A stretch of DNA of 64,000 nt from the NCBI RefSeq assembly GCF_011397635.1, contig NC_064765.1:34752019-34816018 (forward strand), in the 5' to 3' direction. Below are positions 11,174-21,469 of the stretch, piece after piece (position 1 is the stretch's first letter; every line of letters begins with the position of its first letter). The translations under genes and the position numbers were made by a program. The stretch is from Epinephelus fuscoguttatus. Its lineage: Eukaryota; Chordata; Actinopteri; Perciformes; Serranidae. The notes below the pieces were generated by a model. It made no database searches. It saw only the letters and a list, made by a program, of their open reading frames with translations, and was not told the origin of the DNA.

Positions 11174-12438
11174 TACAAAGACAATCCAGTAACTATGCTA
11201 CAATCATGCAACTATACAATGACTTTCAATCACAAAGTCCACATACTTGAATAAACACAAACAAATCATTCTGTGACACAGGATTAAGTGGTATGGGACA
11301 GAGGAGATGTGTGACTGGGGTGTGACTTTGTTTTTTTTTTTACCCTCCCCGAAACTACATATTTTTTTCCTTGAGCCTCCCTGAGTGACTGGCAGAAAAT
11401 ACATAACTCTCCATCATAAATTAGATTTTAAAAATGTACCCTTTCATTAAGAGTTAAGGAAAAAATCCTGGAGTTGAAAAAAGCCTTGTTGTTTTTTGTT
11501 TTTTTTTACTTTTGTCTTGCACGCTGGTTAGTTACTGTAAATGGTTCATTTTGGGCCACATTTTAAATTAGACATAGAATAAAGTGGTTTCGATAAAATG
11601 TCGGAAATTTGAAAATTTAATGAGAATGGTTGAAAAATTTGAAAATAATGCCTCTTTTTACAGTTTGCCATGATACTTTTTTTTTTATTTTTTTTAGAAA
11701 GGATGAAAAATCAATAAGATAAATACAAAATAGAACCACTGAAATGTGTATGCCCCTCTTCTTTGCCAAAATGAAAAATACACGTCCCTCCCCAGTGCTT
11801 GAAAACTGACATGCGTCACCTTTTTGCCCCCCCTTCACAATTAAGGAACAGTCCCTATACTGCCGGTGGTTTTCAGCTGTGTATGTATGCAACTCACCCA
11901 TTTGGCCAGTGCTTCTTTCACAGTCGTTGCTTTGGCCTGGAGACATTACATGATAATCAATTAGACAGAGAGAGATTACATTGTGATGACAAAATAGCAG
12001 ACAGGTAACGTTACTGTAGACAATCAACAGTTCTACATGACAGGGAACACACTTCCTTCTAAGCTGTACGCACTGAATAAGCATTGTCTTTATTTTAATT
12101 TTAATTTTGGGGTTTTGGCAGCTGAACAGTTCATTCTGAGAGAGCAGCCATTCGAACTAGTCCCAGAAACAAACATGCACACAGGGCAGAGTTGCTGTTA
12201 GCCAGCTCTTTAACGCGAGGTTAATTGGTATGTCGGGTTAGCGTTAGCTAACTAGCTAATTAAAGTTAGCCCATATTAGCCAGCAGCGACAACAATGTTG
12301 CTTGTAAGGTCAACTGCTGGCTCTCAGACACGACTGCACTGCATGTTCGGAAAGGTTGTAACAGCTAGAGCCGTAAAATGTCGCTACAGAAACATGAAAT
12401 AGTAACCAAAAACCGAAGCGAGGACAAACACTCACCAT
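4539..12438 (-). CDS. dnal1: Axonemal dynein light chain 1, complete eight-exon gene
   Basis: All eight coding exons join in frame with GT-AG introns: 12438-12436 (the ATG alone), 11936-11898, 11132-11023, 8943-8888, 8800-8745, 8536-8410, 6776-6636 and 4588-4539 (stop TGA). The total is 582 bp, 193 aa; human DNAL1 is 190 aa. The protein is a leucine-rich-repeat light chain of the outer dynein arm that binds the gamma heavy chain motor and tunes ciliary beating. Visible landmarks are [13 protein letters not shown] (residues 2-14), [33 protein letters not shown] and [11 protein letters not shown]. Residue Asn150, the site of the human ciliary dyskinesia substitution N150S, is conserved. The C-terminal tail is acidic ([11 protein letters not shown]). 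Intron 7 contains an intact Tc1/mariner element in the sense orientation; intron 6 contains a foldback element. I see no frame damage, so the gene is probably functional. Confidence 0.96.
4791..6419 (-). mobile_element. DD38E Tc1/mariner transposon (Intruder-like), intact copy
   Basis: A 1629-bp element inserted in dnal1 intron 7. It is bounded by TA dinucleotides (4789-4790 and 6420-6421) and ends in cagtacaggcc / ggcctgtactg. The terminal inverted repeats are about 270 bp (4791-5062 against 6149-6419), so long that they include the last roughly 30 codons of the transposase gene. The left arm is therefore partly coding. The transposase reads on the same strand as dnal1. A near-identical copy lies at 50573-52200. 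The few differences suggest recent activity. Confidence 0.93.
4954..6006 (-). CDS. Tc1/mariner transposase, DD38E type, intact ORF
   Basis: A 350-residue transposase that would cut and paste its own element. I place the start at 6006 ([12 protein letters not shown]); the open frame extends upstream to 6105, but that part is within element non-coding DNA. The N-terminal part holds paired helix-turn-helix domains ([20 protein letters not shown] and a second one around [11 protein letters not shown]), with GRPR-like basic stretches between them. The DDE core shows [17 protein letters not shown] and [14 protein letters not shown]. There are 38 residues between the second Asp and the Glu, against 34 in Sleeping Beauty/Tc1. 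That spacing matches the DD38E family described as Intruder. No stop or frameshift is present. Confidence 0.92.
   Translation of the reverse strand: MARTNQLTKEKRVAIITLRNEGQSVRKIAKTLNVSPSGVAKTIKRYNETGTHEDRPRKGRPRVTSASEDKFIRVTSLRNHKLTAAQIRDQMNATQSSSSRPISRTTVKRRLRESGLHGQIAARKPLLRRGNKQKRFVWAKKHKEWTLDQWKSVLWSDESKFEIFGSNRRVFVRRRKGERMDSTCLVPTVKHGGGGVMVWGCFAGDTVGDLFKIEGTLNQHGYHSILQQHAIPSGLRLVGRSFIFQQDNDPKHTSRLCKGYLTKKESDGVLRQMTWPPQSPDLNPVEMVWGELDRRVKAKGPTSAKHLWELLQDCWKTISGDYLLKLMERMPRVCKAVIRAKGGYFEETRI
6876..7679. mobile_element. Foldback (MITE-like) element in dnal1 intron 6, TTAA target
   Basis: The two halves form a long imperfect inverted repeat. The left end aaggaatacgtctccccagaaatga is mirrored at the right by a run ending ...ggggggtgaagtattcctt, and further pairs follow inwards (cctttacttc, gagctcctgtgtt-like blocks around 7195 and 7340). 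TTAA is present at both borders (6872-6875 and 7680-7683), fitting a TTAA-specific family. It has no coding capacity. Confidence 0.75.
11139..11170. repeat. (AC)n microsatellite
   Basis: A run of about 16 AC units immediately upstream (on the dnal1 strand) of the exon 3 splice acceptor at 11133-11136. It lies next to the polypyrimidine tract and could in principle affect splicing. Confidence 0.95.
11290..11835. repeat. Dispersed repeat, copy 1 of a pair with 45078-45690
   Basis: Both regions share, in the same orientation, gactggg.tgtgactt, a T-run followed by accctcc, ccttgagcct, agacatagaataaa and a tail with cagtgctt and aacagtccctа-type sequence. The family is unnamed to me and apparently non-coding. 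This copy lies between dnal1 exons 3 and 2. Confidence 0.65.
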
Positions 12439-12461
12439 GTTGATGGTTGATGTCTGCTCTG

Positions 12462-12474
12462 GTTGCTATGGCAC
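12462..12474 (-). promoter_or_regulatory. X-box-like RFX site just upstream of dnal1 start
   Basis: The sequence gttgctatggcac is close to the palindromic RFX X-box (GTTGCYATGGCRAC-like). It lies 24 bp upstream of the dnal1 start codon. RFX factors drive many motile-cilium genes including dynein arm components, so position and function agree. Binding itself is inferred. Confidence 0.6.
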
Positions 12475-14555
12475 TGACAGGCAGCCTACAAGCTGCGCCT
12501 GCGCAGTGTACTGTAACTGGGTTTGACCTAGTTTAGAAAACAAAATTTCACTGCAGATGAGCAAGACATCATCTGGATACTTGTGTCATTTCTGCTGTGG
12601 ATAGTGGCTATACCTGCTGTAAGAGATTCCCACCTGGTATCACAATTTTATTTTTCAGTTGTTTTTTTTTTCACTCATAAATGAGGTGGATTAAAGTTAG
12701 ATCTATGGCATCACACTTTCGATGAGAAGGGCTGAAAATGAAAAATGAACCCACTAATGTGGAGCCCCACCTAAGAGACTGGATGATATACAAGCTGATT
12801 TGGCACATGCGACAGAATATGGATGTTATGCAAGGAAAAGATGATGAAAAGGGCAAAAATATTAGGATGCCCCAGATGCAAAAAGTAGTCCAGGTGTGCC
12901 TGTGTCTGACTATGAAAACACAAAGAAACATAATGTAGCTGTGGTTGTTCTGAGGTATTGTTATGTTGTTTTACACTGCTGAGAACTGTGCCTCCTCACA
13001 ACTTGCAGATCTTTTCCTGCAAACTTGCCAACTTTAAAGCAAAGGAAAGGTCTCTCAGATACCGACCTTGACCTTCTGTACCTGCAAACTGAATATGGCA
13101 CCTAATTTACATCTTAACACAATGTAAACCAATGCTGATCCAGTTTTGCTGTACATAGAGACAAGAATTTGAGGTGTGTATGCTTACTGCAGCTAATACT
13201 CTGTACAGCATTGCAATACCGCCCTCCAGTGATACAGCCTTGGTATTGCATCAAAATCTGTTCTCAGGTCTTGGTACTCCTTGACGTTAACCTTGAATCA
13301 ACTCTGGAGATTCCATTCATTTTTTTAACTGGTATTCCAATATCACCTTGATGTATGATGATGTGAATGTGACAATACTGTAATCAACTGTATAAAAAGT
13401 GTCTATACAGGACGCGTAGCCTAATGGTGGCAGTAATGTACGGTAATAATAAATTATTTAACTTAGACACAGATTTTTCTCTTAGTACCAGCATTTTAAC
13501 ACATTATGAGGAACAGGCACCAGCAGTGCCAAATGTTCATGAATGGAGGAAGACATTTTATAACACACCAGAACTGTCTGAAATTACGCAAGACAAGGTC
13601 AAATGTGGACAAGTCGTGAAGCTAGCTGCATCATAAACCATTCTCATGTGAACACCAGAGCAGTATAATGCAATACAAGACAACAATCCAAATAATAAAT
13701 GGCATATTTGTAAAGCTTAGATGTTTCAGGTTTGAGACTGTATCAGGCAGGTGTTTATTCTGTGGTCATTTTTAACCTGATGTTTTCACTGTTGTGCTGG
13801 ATTGCGTCATTTCATAAGGCGTACATATGTCTATGTTAAGGAACACTACACAACTGAATGAGATTAAGCTGTTCTGTTGCCGTCGTTAAACATCTGCTTA
13901 ATTGTGGCTTTTGATAATAAGCATAATGCATCCCTGATAATCAGTGAAATCAATGATTCTTGAGTCTACCATGCTGTCTGAAAGTTGTTCCCAACTTTTC
14001 TTCCCCTTTGATAATATCAAAGAAGACTCCTCCATTCACTGTTCTGACCCTTGTTTCTTGTTGATACCTTCCTAATACCACACACTATGTAGCTTACTTT
14101 AGGGTGACCAACTATATTCTGATTTCCAAAAAAGAGGACACTCGCCCGGGCCACGAGATAGGCTACTTAAATGATACTCCCAGTTTACTCAAAGATGCCT
14201 TATAATTTTAATATATTTAAAGTTTATATGTATGGATAGAAAATTCAGTTATATTACACAATAATACCTCTCAAAGACAGAAATTTAGATAGGCTTCTCA
14301 GAGGTTACTCAACTCGCTTTTATTATGCCTAAAATAATAATCTTTTTACAAGTGTCAATTGTACAAAAATAAATATAAATGTGAAATAAATGTAAAATCT
14401 CTGGAATGAAATAATGATAGAAATAATGTCTCTTCTGTATTAGAAAAATCAACTTGTAAAATAATAGCTATCTTTTCAAGTCTTACTGGACAAATAAATA
14501 AATAAATAATATGAAATAATGTTCTAAATAATACCTCTTCTGTATTAGAAAATCC

Positions 14556-14713
14556 AACTTTGAGGTCCCCGGCACCTTTATTAGACACAAAATCATATGT
14601 GCCAGCTTTGCACACGGTGCACTCAGCCTCCCATATATCCAGACCGGGTCGGGACGGTAAGTTGGGATTTTTTTCTGCAGTTCATCTGTGAAGCTGCACT
14701 TGTGCTTCGGCAT
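14556..14713 (-). pseudogene. BED zinc-finger N-terminal exon of a hAT transposase (frameshifted)
   Basis: Starting at the ATG at 14713, the frame gives MPKHKCSFTDELQKKIPTYR. A frame change near 14640 is then needed to read CTVCKAGTYDFVSNKGAGDLK. This C-x2-C module followed by NKG.DLK is the BED-type finger found at the start of many hAT-derived proteins. The frameshift and lack of downstream catalytic sequence make it a remnant. Confidence 0.55.
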
Positions 14714-14805
14714 CTTGGAAGCAGAATAATGCTGCGCCGCGGATGTCTGCTGCTTCCTCGTTGTGAGTGTTGGAGATCCGCCGATAAGGCAGCCTCTCGG
14801 GGATT

Positions 14806-14808
<3 letters not shown>

Positions 14809-14857
<49 letters not shown>
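14809..14857. repeat. (CA)n microsatellite inside transposon A copy 1
   Basis: About 24 CA units. Open frames across it on both strands are compositional artefacts. Confidence 0.97.
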
Positions 14858-14943
14858 GGAAAACCGGACACCCCCCGGACTCCCCGGACACGACGTGAAA
14901 AGTGGACATGTCCGGGCAAAAGAGGACGTTTGGTCAGTACATA

Positions 14944-16260
14944 CTTGTGACCAAATGTCATTCTGAGCTAAAGTCATTACAACCTGATGATAGCCTATTA
15001 AGAATGACCTTTTAAACTATAATGTAAATTCAACAGTAACCAATATTCCAATAATGTACCATTTTGACAATGGCCTCCATTGAAGCAATAATTCTGGACT
15101 ATTGTGTCCACAAATATCTTACATATTAGGAAATCAACTCTGATGATATTTTTTACCAAATACCTCAATATTGATATTGAGGGGCTATTGTGCCACCAAA
15201 TCGACTTCAGAGAACTAGCAGCAACAAGGCCCCTTGCTGCTTTGCCTGTCTTTGCCAAAAAGTTGCACTTGAACACACCCCAAAGACTACAGCCGATGGC
15301 CAACCGGCATTCTGCACCTGTGTGAGAGTAAACAAATCTCCACATCAGCAGACGGCGGTTGTCAGTCATCATCATTTAAAAAGGGAAATCAGAAGACCAT
15401 CTTGACGCTAGTTAGCCAGTTAGCACACTGACACAATCCAGTGTTGAAAGTACAAAGTATATTTATGTGCTTCAGTGAACAACACAAACAATCAGGAAGT
15501 GTTTCTGCTGAAAAGCTCAATGGCTAAAGAAAAGTCATCTTTCTGTATGTAACAAGTTTGCTTTGGTCTAACTCTCTCTTGACTTTAGCTGTTTGGTTAC
15601 TTTCTCACTTACGTTTCTCTTCTGCTGCCCTAAGCTGAACTGCCAATCAGAGTGATTTCATTCACCGATGAGCTCCACTGTTGCTGAAAAAAAAGTCAAT
15701 GGGGGCTGCCGAGGGGCAACGGTGTGGGACACACCACACCATCTAGGGCAACAGGTGCTCACAGTCGGCCCAACATTCACCAACAGCCTACCATCAGCTT
15801 GCTGTGTCAGGACCGTAAGTGGGCAAAGGCAAATAATAGAACAACTAAACTTTGAAACCAGGAAAAGACAACAGCTACGATAGTGCGATATCCAAATCAT
15901 AAGATGATATCTAGTCCAGTATCACAGTATTGATCTACTATCTACTATCTACTAGGCATGTTTTGTTAGCAGTGTCCCCAATACTGTTACCAGAAATGCA
16001 ACTGATTGCAAATGAGCTAGCTACTTGCTAGCTTGCGCAGTATGACTTTTCAGCTTCCAAAGGGGTCAAGACATAAAAGTCTGAGAACGAGTGGTCTAAA
16101 ATATGAGTTTAATCTGAACATGTCACTGTGATCTGATATTTATATAGTAGCAGTAGTAGGGTAATATATTGACTGTAATGAACAGTTTAGGTTCCTATAT
16201 GCTTATAATGCTGTCTCAAAACTTTCTTTCATCCGATGGCAAATTTGGTAAGGAAGCAAT
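14944..16260. other. Intergenic stretch, nothing recognised
   Basis: Unique-looking AT-rich DNA with short open frames on both strands and no recognisable domain. I see no inverted repeat or tail. Confidence 0.4.
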
Positions 16261-16263
16261 GAT

Positions 16264-16354
16264 TCTTCTTCTTCTTCCTCTTCTTATTCTTTTTCCTTCT
16301 TCTTCCTCTTCTTATTCTTTTTCCTTATTCTTATTCTTTCTTCTTATTCTTTCT

Positions 16355-16385
<31 letters not shown>

Positions 16386-16386
16386 G

Positions 16387-16417
<31 letters not shown>

Positions 16418-16467
16418 CATGATCATCATTATTATTATAATTATTATTATTATTATTATTATTATAA
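16264..16467. repeat. Compound TTC/TTA microsatellite
   Basis: About 110 bp of cttctt/ctcttc pyrimidine repeat passes abruptly into about 80 bp of tat/tta repeat. The strong strand asymmetry could favour triplex formation in the pyrimidine part. Confidence 0.95.
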
Positions 16468-17243
16468 GTTTGGGCATTAAAATCCACAACTCTGGCTAGC
16501 AAAATATGTCATCTTCCTTTGAAAGGAGAATTTTGAACCCCCGTCCTGTCACCCACTATACACATCCCTAACTGGCTGTCAGTGGAAGAAGTGAGCTCAC
16601 CACGGCTGGTCCGTGCAGGCGGTGTACAGTGTCACAGACCAAAACACACAGCTCATAATACATCCACTGCAACTCTAGAGCTGACGCCTGTCTCAGACAC
16701 ATTGTTCTGTGCAGTGTCAACATGTTTGGTGACGTACACGTCTAAACAAACTGACAGGAGAGATATTATCGTCATTGACTGGCAGTTATCTTGGTTGTGC
16801 AGTGTATGTCAGAACACTGACAATCATGTATTACCACCTAACATTTGTTAGATTCTGACTATATTGGAGACATTCTGAAGTGTGTTTTCAAAACTGTATT
16901 TGAGCTTTTTTTCCACTCATTCCAATGAATGTATGCTGCAACTGAAGTGCACAGTGTCTGTGACAGCTGCTAAATAATCCTTTCCCCCCTTTCCCCATTT
17001 GAGCAGTGCTTTAATTAAATGACCAGGAAGTGGATTTAGATGGAGTCACCGAGGAGCTCTTAAGAACGTGACTTGAAACTGAAACCTCAGGCTTAGGTTT
17101 GCAGTACACACCAGTCATTTCCTGCTGTGACGATATTGTCCTATATATCCACAGTGCCAGATCAGATACCCTAAGTAGTGAATATTTTACAGGAGGCTTC
17201 ATTTGGGATACATGTTTGGAAGACTGTTGGGCCAGTCCCGTCA

Positions 17244-17440
17244 AGTCAAATCAGTTTTATTTATATAAACCAATGTTACAAATTTGCATCAAGGGGCTGC
17301 ACAATCTACAGTATGACAGCCTTTTTAACGAGGTATAAATGAAAGAAGTCTCAGGAAGAGCAACAATAGAGGGATCCCTCTCTCAGGGTGAACAAGTATG
17401 CAATAGATGTGCTACAGAACAAATCAACATATGAAAATAA
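17244..17440. repeat. Retroelement 3'-tail-like repeat
   Basis: The sequence has an atcagttttatttatataaa start, ggggctgcacaatc, cctcaggaagagcaac-like and gagggatccctctc blocks, then tgcaatagatgtg. I know this block order from dispersed fish retroelement tails; the family name is not certain. Confidence 0.5.
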
Positions 17441-17469
17441 CAGTGTGGACACTAACAATGACAAAATAC

Positions 17470-18240
17470 TTCAGGTGTCACTGAGGACACTGCTTGCACT
17501 GGACAGCCTTGGTGGCAGGAGGTAAAGAAACACTGATGTGTTGGGCAGTTTGTGTATGCAGGTGCTGAGGATGCTCTTGATGGTGCAGTGATAGAAGTTC
17601 ACCAAAATCTAAGTAGACAGATGAACTTTTTTCAGTCTCTTTAGGGAGACAAAAAGCTGATGAGCCTTCTTAGTCTGATTTGAAGTGCTCAAGAGAGGTC
17701 CTGCGAGATATGGACATCCAGGAACATAAAGCTGGACATGCGCAACTTACATCCTGTTGGTACAAATAGGAGTGTGTGTGTGCCATGTTTGGTCTTCCTT
17801 ATGTCCACAATGAGTTCCTTGGTCTTTTTTGGGGGTCGCAGGCATGCTGGAGCCTGTTCCAGCTGACATTGGTTGAGAGGCGCGGTACATCTTGGCAACC
17901 TGCCAGACAGACAACCATTCACACTCACATTCACATCTACAGACAATTTAGAGTCACCAATTGACCTGCGTGTCTTTGGATTGTTGGAGGAAGCCAGAGT
18001 ACCCAGAGAAAAAAACTGATTGGTGATCAGTTTGGAGAGGATGATAGTGTTGAATGCTGAGCTGAAGTCGATGCACAGTATTCTCAGATGTTGTTGTCCA
18101 GGTGGGAGAGTGGAGTGTTGTGCTGTCGATGTTGTGTCCTCTGTGCTCCTGTTCTGGTGATAGGGGAATTGACGGGGGTCCAGTATGGGTTGCAATCACG
18201 TTATGTGGTAAGCCGGGATCAGCTCCTTGAAACACCTTCA
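17470..18240 (-). pseudogene. L2-like LINE reverse transcriptase remnant
   Basis: Minus-strand frames give LDPRQFPYHQNRSTEDTTS followed by CIDFSSAFNTI, the conserved block 2-3 region of an L2/Jockey-type reverse transcriptase. Further on come KTKELIVDIRKTKHG, FLDVHISQDLS and KKAHQLFVSLKRLKKVHL, the downstream end of the same domain. Several frames and stops are involved. A separate repeat (17825-18003) interrupts it, so it is dead. Confidence 0.7.
17825..18003. repeat. Dispersed repeat inserted in the L2-like remnant
   Basis: The block runs gggtcgcaggcatgctggag ... ccagctgacattgg ... accattcacactcacattc ... caatttagagtcaccaatt ... ggaggaagccagagtacc. It matches a repeat I recognise as common in fish genomes (LINE-tail type). 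It splits the reverse transcriptase frame. Confidence 0.6.
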
Positions 18241-19094
18241 TGGTAGTGGGAGTGAGTGCAAGAGGGTGGAAGTCATTAAAGGCACCGGCACAATGGAGAT
18301 GGTTTTAAGCAAGTGGGGACAGCTGCTTGGGCCTGTGACAGGTTGAATATGTTAGGACCTCCGTCAGCTCCCCAGCAGAGAGTTCCTCAATCCTTAGCTT
18401 GTGGGTGTGCTATGCCCTCTTGATGCCCCACTTCAGGTTAGCTCTGGATGAACTGTTGGCCTGAGTGTCACCTGATCTGAAAGCGGTGTCACATGCCTGT
18501 AGGTTTCACACATTTGGTGAGTGGTGTGTACTTAAGGAGCAGAGACAATGTACTTGGGGAGTAGGTACAAAAGTAATGCCAGTGTTCTGGAAATTTGATT
18601 AAAATTTGCACAAAATTTATATGGAAACTTATCCTCTGACACAAGATCAACCTCAACACTAACACACAGAAATGAAATTAATATCAATGATGTCATCTCA
18701 CTCTTGGAAAGAAAGCTTATTAGCATATTTCCCAAAATGAACTGCCCCTTACGTGGTGATGTTATTTGAAAATCACAAGTTAATTCGTGTGATTTCACAG
18801 CAGAGGATCAGAAGGAGACTTGATCAGATAGGCAAGGAGATGGCACCCCTGACCCTCCCACTCACTTCCAGTGAGTTGAAGTCCTTTTACAGTCAAAGAT
18901 TAACCTTTCCATAGACCTCAGCAATTTACACTGACATGAAGAAATGGTTCTCTATGTGTGATTGTGTGTTGGTGATGCATCAACTGTGAAAGAGTTTGGG
19001 TCCTTACAGGTTACCAATAAAGGATAATGTTACAGATCAAGTGACTGCTCAGAGTTCTGTTGGTGTGTGTGTTAATGCATGTGTGTGTGTGGAG

Positions 19095-19128
19095 TAGGCG
19101 GGGTCTTTTAAGGATAAGCAGTATAAAG
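19095..19128 (+). promoter_or_regulatory. GC-box and TATA box of the intronless gene
   Basis: taggcggggtc (about 19095-19105) is followed by tataaag at 19122-19128, roughly 60 bp upstream of the ATG at 19189. The spacing predicts a transcription start near 19150-19160 and a very short 5' UTR. The region shows no donor site, fitting a single-exon transcript. Confidence 0.5.
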
Positions 19129-19188
19129 AAAGGTGACAGTCAAGTGGGTCCACGTGCGTCAAAGATGGATCAGTTTTCCTGACAGAGG

Positions 19189-20172
19189 ATGCATCAAGCA
19201 GTTGAAACCATGACAAGTTCACACACAGTTGCTTATAACAAGCAGGATGGGTCAGATTTAAACTGCAGCAGAAGATCCAGCCGATGGGGATTGAATATTA
19301 CTGAAAGGAGAAGTCGAATTATGGAGATAAGCGTCCAAAAGTTGGATTTACCAATTTCTGCAGACATTAAAAGGCGATCATCTATTCATCTCCAAGGAGC
19401 TGCAAAATTTGCAGACACTGCACACGTCCTGACCAGGTCTAAACGTCTCATGGGTCTCTCGAAACCAAAACAATCGACAAACATCCCTCTACCACCTATC
19501 AGCCGATCAAGAACCATCTCAAGCAAAGTGGAACGCACTGATCCTCTACCAGCACTCAGAAAGAAGTCAGCCAAACCAAAAGGATATCGCAATAATTTAC
19601 CAACTGGTGAAGTGATGACAAAAAATACAGTGTTTCATTTGTTGGTTGCACAATGTGGGAAAGTAAATCAGGAGTCTAACAAATGTAGTAAAATCAGTGT
19701 TTCTCTTGCAGCGTGCAACAATGCAGCCGTCCAGGATTCAGAGACTAGCAGCAGATTGATTAAACAGACCTTTGATGGTCAGCCAGCTGCAACACTGACT
19801 CCAGCACCAGTGGACCCTCTGCTACGACAAAAGCAGAATGACGCTAGTGATCCTGGTGCCAATGACAGCAGTACGATGATGCCAGTCAGGGTTAAACATG
19901 ATGCCAGTCTTGGCAAAGCAAGGCAACAAAGAGATTTCTGCTCCGATGACTCAGCTATTGAAACAGAATCTGAGGGCTCTGAAGACAAAGGTCGTCTGGA
20001 GAGGCTAAAAGAGGACAGTGATGATGAGTACTACACTAACCAGAGGATTACAGAGTGGGTCCTTAAAGTCAACTCCAGCCTCTTCTCAGTGGGAAATGAT
20101 GAGCTGAAAAGCTCAAAACCTGCAGAGGAACAAGATGTGGCGACTATAAAGATAATCTACAGTGGAGACTGA
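19189..20172 (+). CDS. Intronless gene for an unrecognised, mostly disordered basic/acidic protein
   Basis: One uninterrupted 327-codon frame ending in TGA. The N-terminal third is rich in Arg, Ser and Lys (RRSSRWGLNITERRSR near residues 27-42, then IKRRSSIHL). The middle is low-complexity and Pro/Ser/Lys-rich. The last 70 residues turn acidic (SDDSAIETESEGSEDKG, DSDDEYY) and end in a more structured-looking stretch, RITEWVLKVNSSLFS. There are no membrane segments or signal peptide. A short upstream frame (ATG at about 19164, stopped after five codons) precedes the ATG. The RW..I.ERR motif faintly recalls TEX22, whose human gene lies near TEDC1, but that link is weak. I know no certain homologue. 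The length, balanced composition and promoter context argue that it is real. Confidence 0.65.
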   Translation: MHQAVETMTSSHTVAYNKQDGSDLNCSRRSSRWGLNITERRSRIMEISVQKLDLPISADIKRRSSIHLQGAAKFADTAHVLTRSKRLMGLSKPKQSTNIPLPPISRSRTISSKVERTDPLPALRKKSAKPKGYRNNLPTGEVMTKNTVFHLLVAQCGKVNQESNKCSKISVSLAACNNAAVQDSETSSRLIKQTFDGQPAATLTPAPVDPLLRQKQNDASDPGANDSSTMMPVRVKHDASLGKARQQRDFCSDDSAIETESEGSEDKGRLERLKEDSDDEYYTNQRITEWVLKVNSSLFSVGNDELKSSKPAEEQDVATIKIIYSGD

Positions 20173-20302
20173 TATAGCATTATTTTTGTTCCACTGACTA
20201 GCTTTTCTTTTATTTTCCAACTGCATTACCACTGTCTTCCATCACATGACTATCATTCACTCTACTGTTTATCTGGGGAAAAAATATTAAGTGGACCTTG
20301 AG

Positions 20303-20308
<6 letters not shown>

Positions 20309-20343
<35 letters not shown>
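20309..20343. repeat. (ATT)n microsatellite
   Basis: About twelve att units in the 3' flank of the intronless gene. A possible polyadenylation signal variant (attaaa) follows near 20402. Confidence 0.9.
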
Positions 20344-20918
20344 GCTATTGACCCTCCATTGATTCACAGTTGCAATACCACTGTTTTATTTGGATACTAT
20401 TAAATTAAAGGGCCAGTGTATAAAATGGGTTGAAAACAGTGACATCAGTGGTCAAATTCTAGATTGCAGGGCTCACTTGCTCACCCCTCCCATCGGGTAA
20501 ATGACGGTGGCCTCGTAGGGACAAAAAGCCTTGCGCACAAGTTTTTCAGGAGTAGGTCTATCTAGCGACGAGGTGAATGTTTATTTAGAAATCTAAACCA
20601 TGTTACGATATTGTAATGAATCCCTCACGAGCAGGAGACCAGAGGAGCGTTCGGGAAAAAGGCCTGTTTATTTGAGCACTCCAAAAACTCCAGTAACACC
20701 CCAGAGGGTAAAAGACTCCGTCCCAAACTCTCACTCTTCTGGCGTAACACACACACTCCATAACTTTACACAAATACTCGTTTACCATGTGAGTGGGGAC
20801 CCCCCTCCCCTCTCTGCTCCACCAACCTCCAGCCCGCACACTGACTGACAGCGTGGCCAGTAAACAGAGCTCAGCTGTTTATTTAGCCTAGCAATATCTC
20901 CGGACTATAGTAGCTGCA

Positions 20919-21199
20919 GTGGACGACTTTGAACGTGATTTTGAAGAGTTTCTTGTAGCGGACACAGACCCAGAGCCATACCTGTTTGAGCCGGAGCAGA
21001 TGAGGAACTCCATGTGTTTGATGGTGAGCGGGCGAGAAGAGAGGCTGAATGCACAGAATGGGATTCGGTGCTACCATCGTTGGGGAGATATATCATCAGG
21101 AGGAAAAGCGCCGCAGAGAGTGCATCACAAGGAGTGAACTTGCGTCTTCTTTTCCTCGCAGATGACGGTTCGGGTTCATTCTCTCCTGTTGCGTGGTAA
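20919..21199 (+). pseudogene. Transposon-encoded YLFEPE protein, damaged
   Basis: The frame reads DDFERDFEEF..DPEPYLFEPEQ, parallel to DFDFVEEEFDF..RPYLFEPEY in the element at 31.5-32.6 kb. The expected start codon is GTG here (20919-20921), and a frame change after EPEQM is needed to continue with VFDGERARREAE. The cysteine-rich second domain seen in the other copy was not found. Probably dead. Confidence 0.6.
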
Positions 21200-21421
21200 G
21201 TGTGGTCCATTCGCAAACTTTATAACTAAAAAAACTTTTCACTACTCTCTATCGACGAACTACTAACACTCTGCTGTTTCCTCCTCCTTCTTCCTTCCTT
21301 CCGCTGTCTTCGTTGGTTCATTTATACACGCGAAACGCGTTCTCTGGCTGGCTGGATTGTCCGCTCGGGCTGCCTTACATACATGGCGGCGCAAGATGGT
21401 GACCTCTCTAAAGCAAGGCCA

Positions 21422-21422
21422 T

Positions 21423-21465
<43 letters not shown>
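21422..21465. repeat. (TA)n microsatellite
   Basis: About 22 TA units inside the TTAA-flanked element. Confidence 0.95.

Positions 21466-21469
<4 letters not shown>

Larger units (their letters stand above)
14100..14943 (-). mobile_element. hAT-type transposon A, copy 1
   Basis: The left end agggtgaccaactatattctgattt and the right end gcaaaagaggacgtttggtca correspond to the termini of two other copies (about 28799 and 36988-37896). The ends form a short inverted repeat (GGTGACCA / TGGTCA). The interior has a decayed BED-finger exon and a (CA)n run. I could not settle the target duplication. Confidence 0.65.

Noticed and set aside
14597..14961. Four overlapping frames across the (CA)n run
   Set aside because: Microsatellite translation; the only real coding trace is the BED-finger remnant in 14556-14713.
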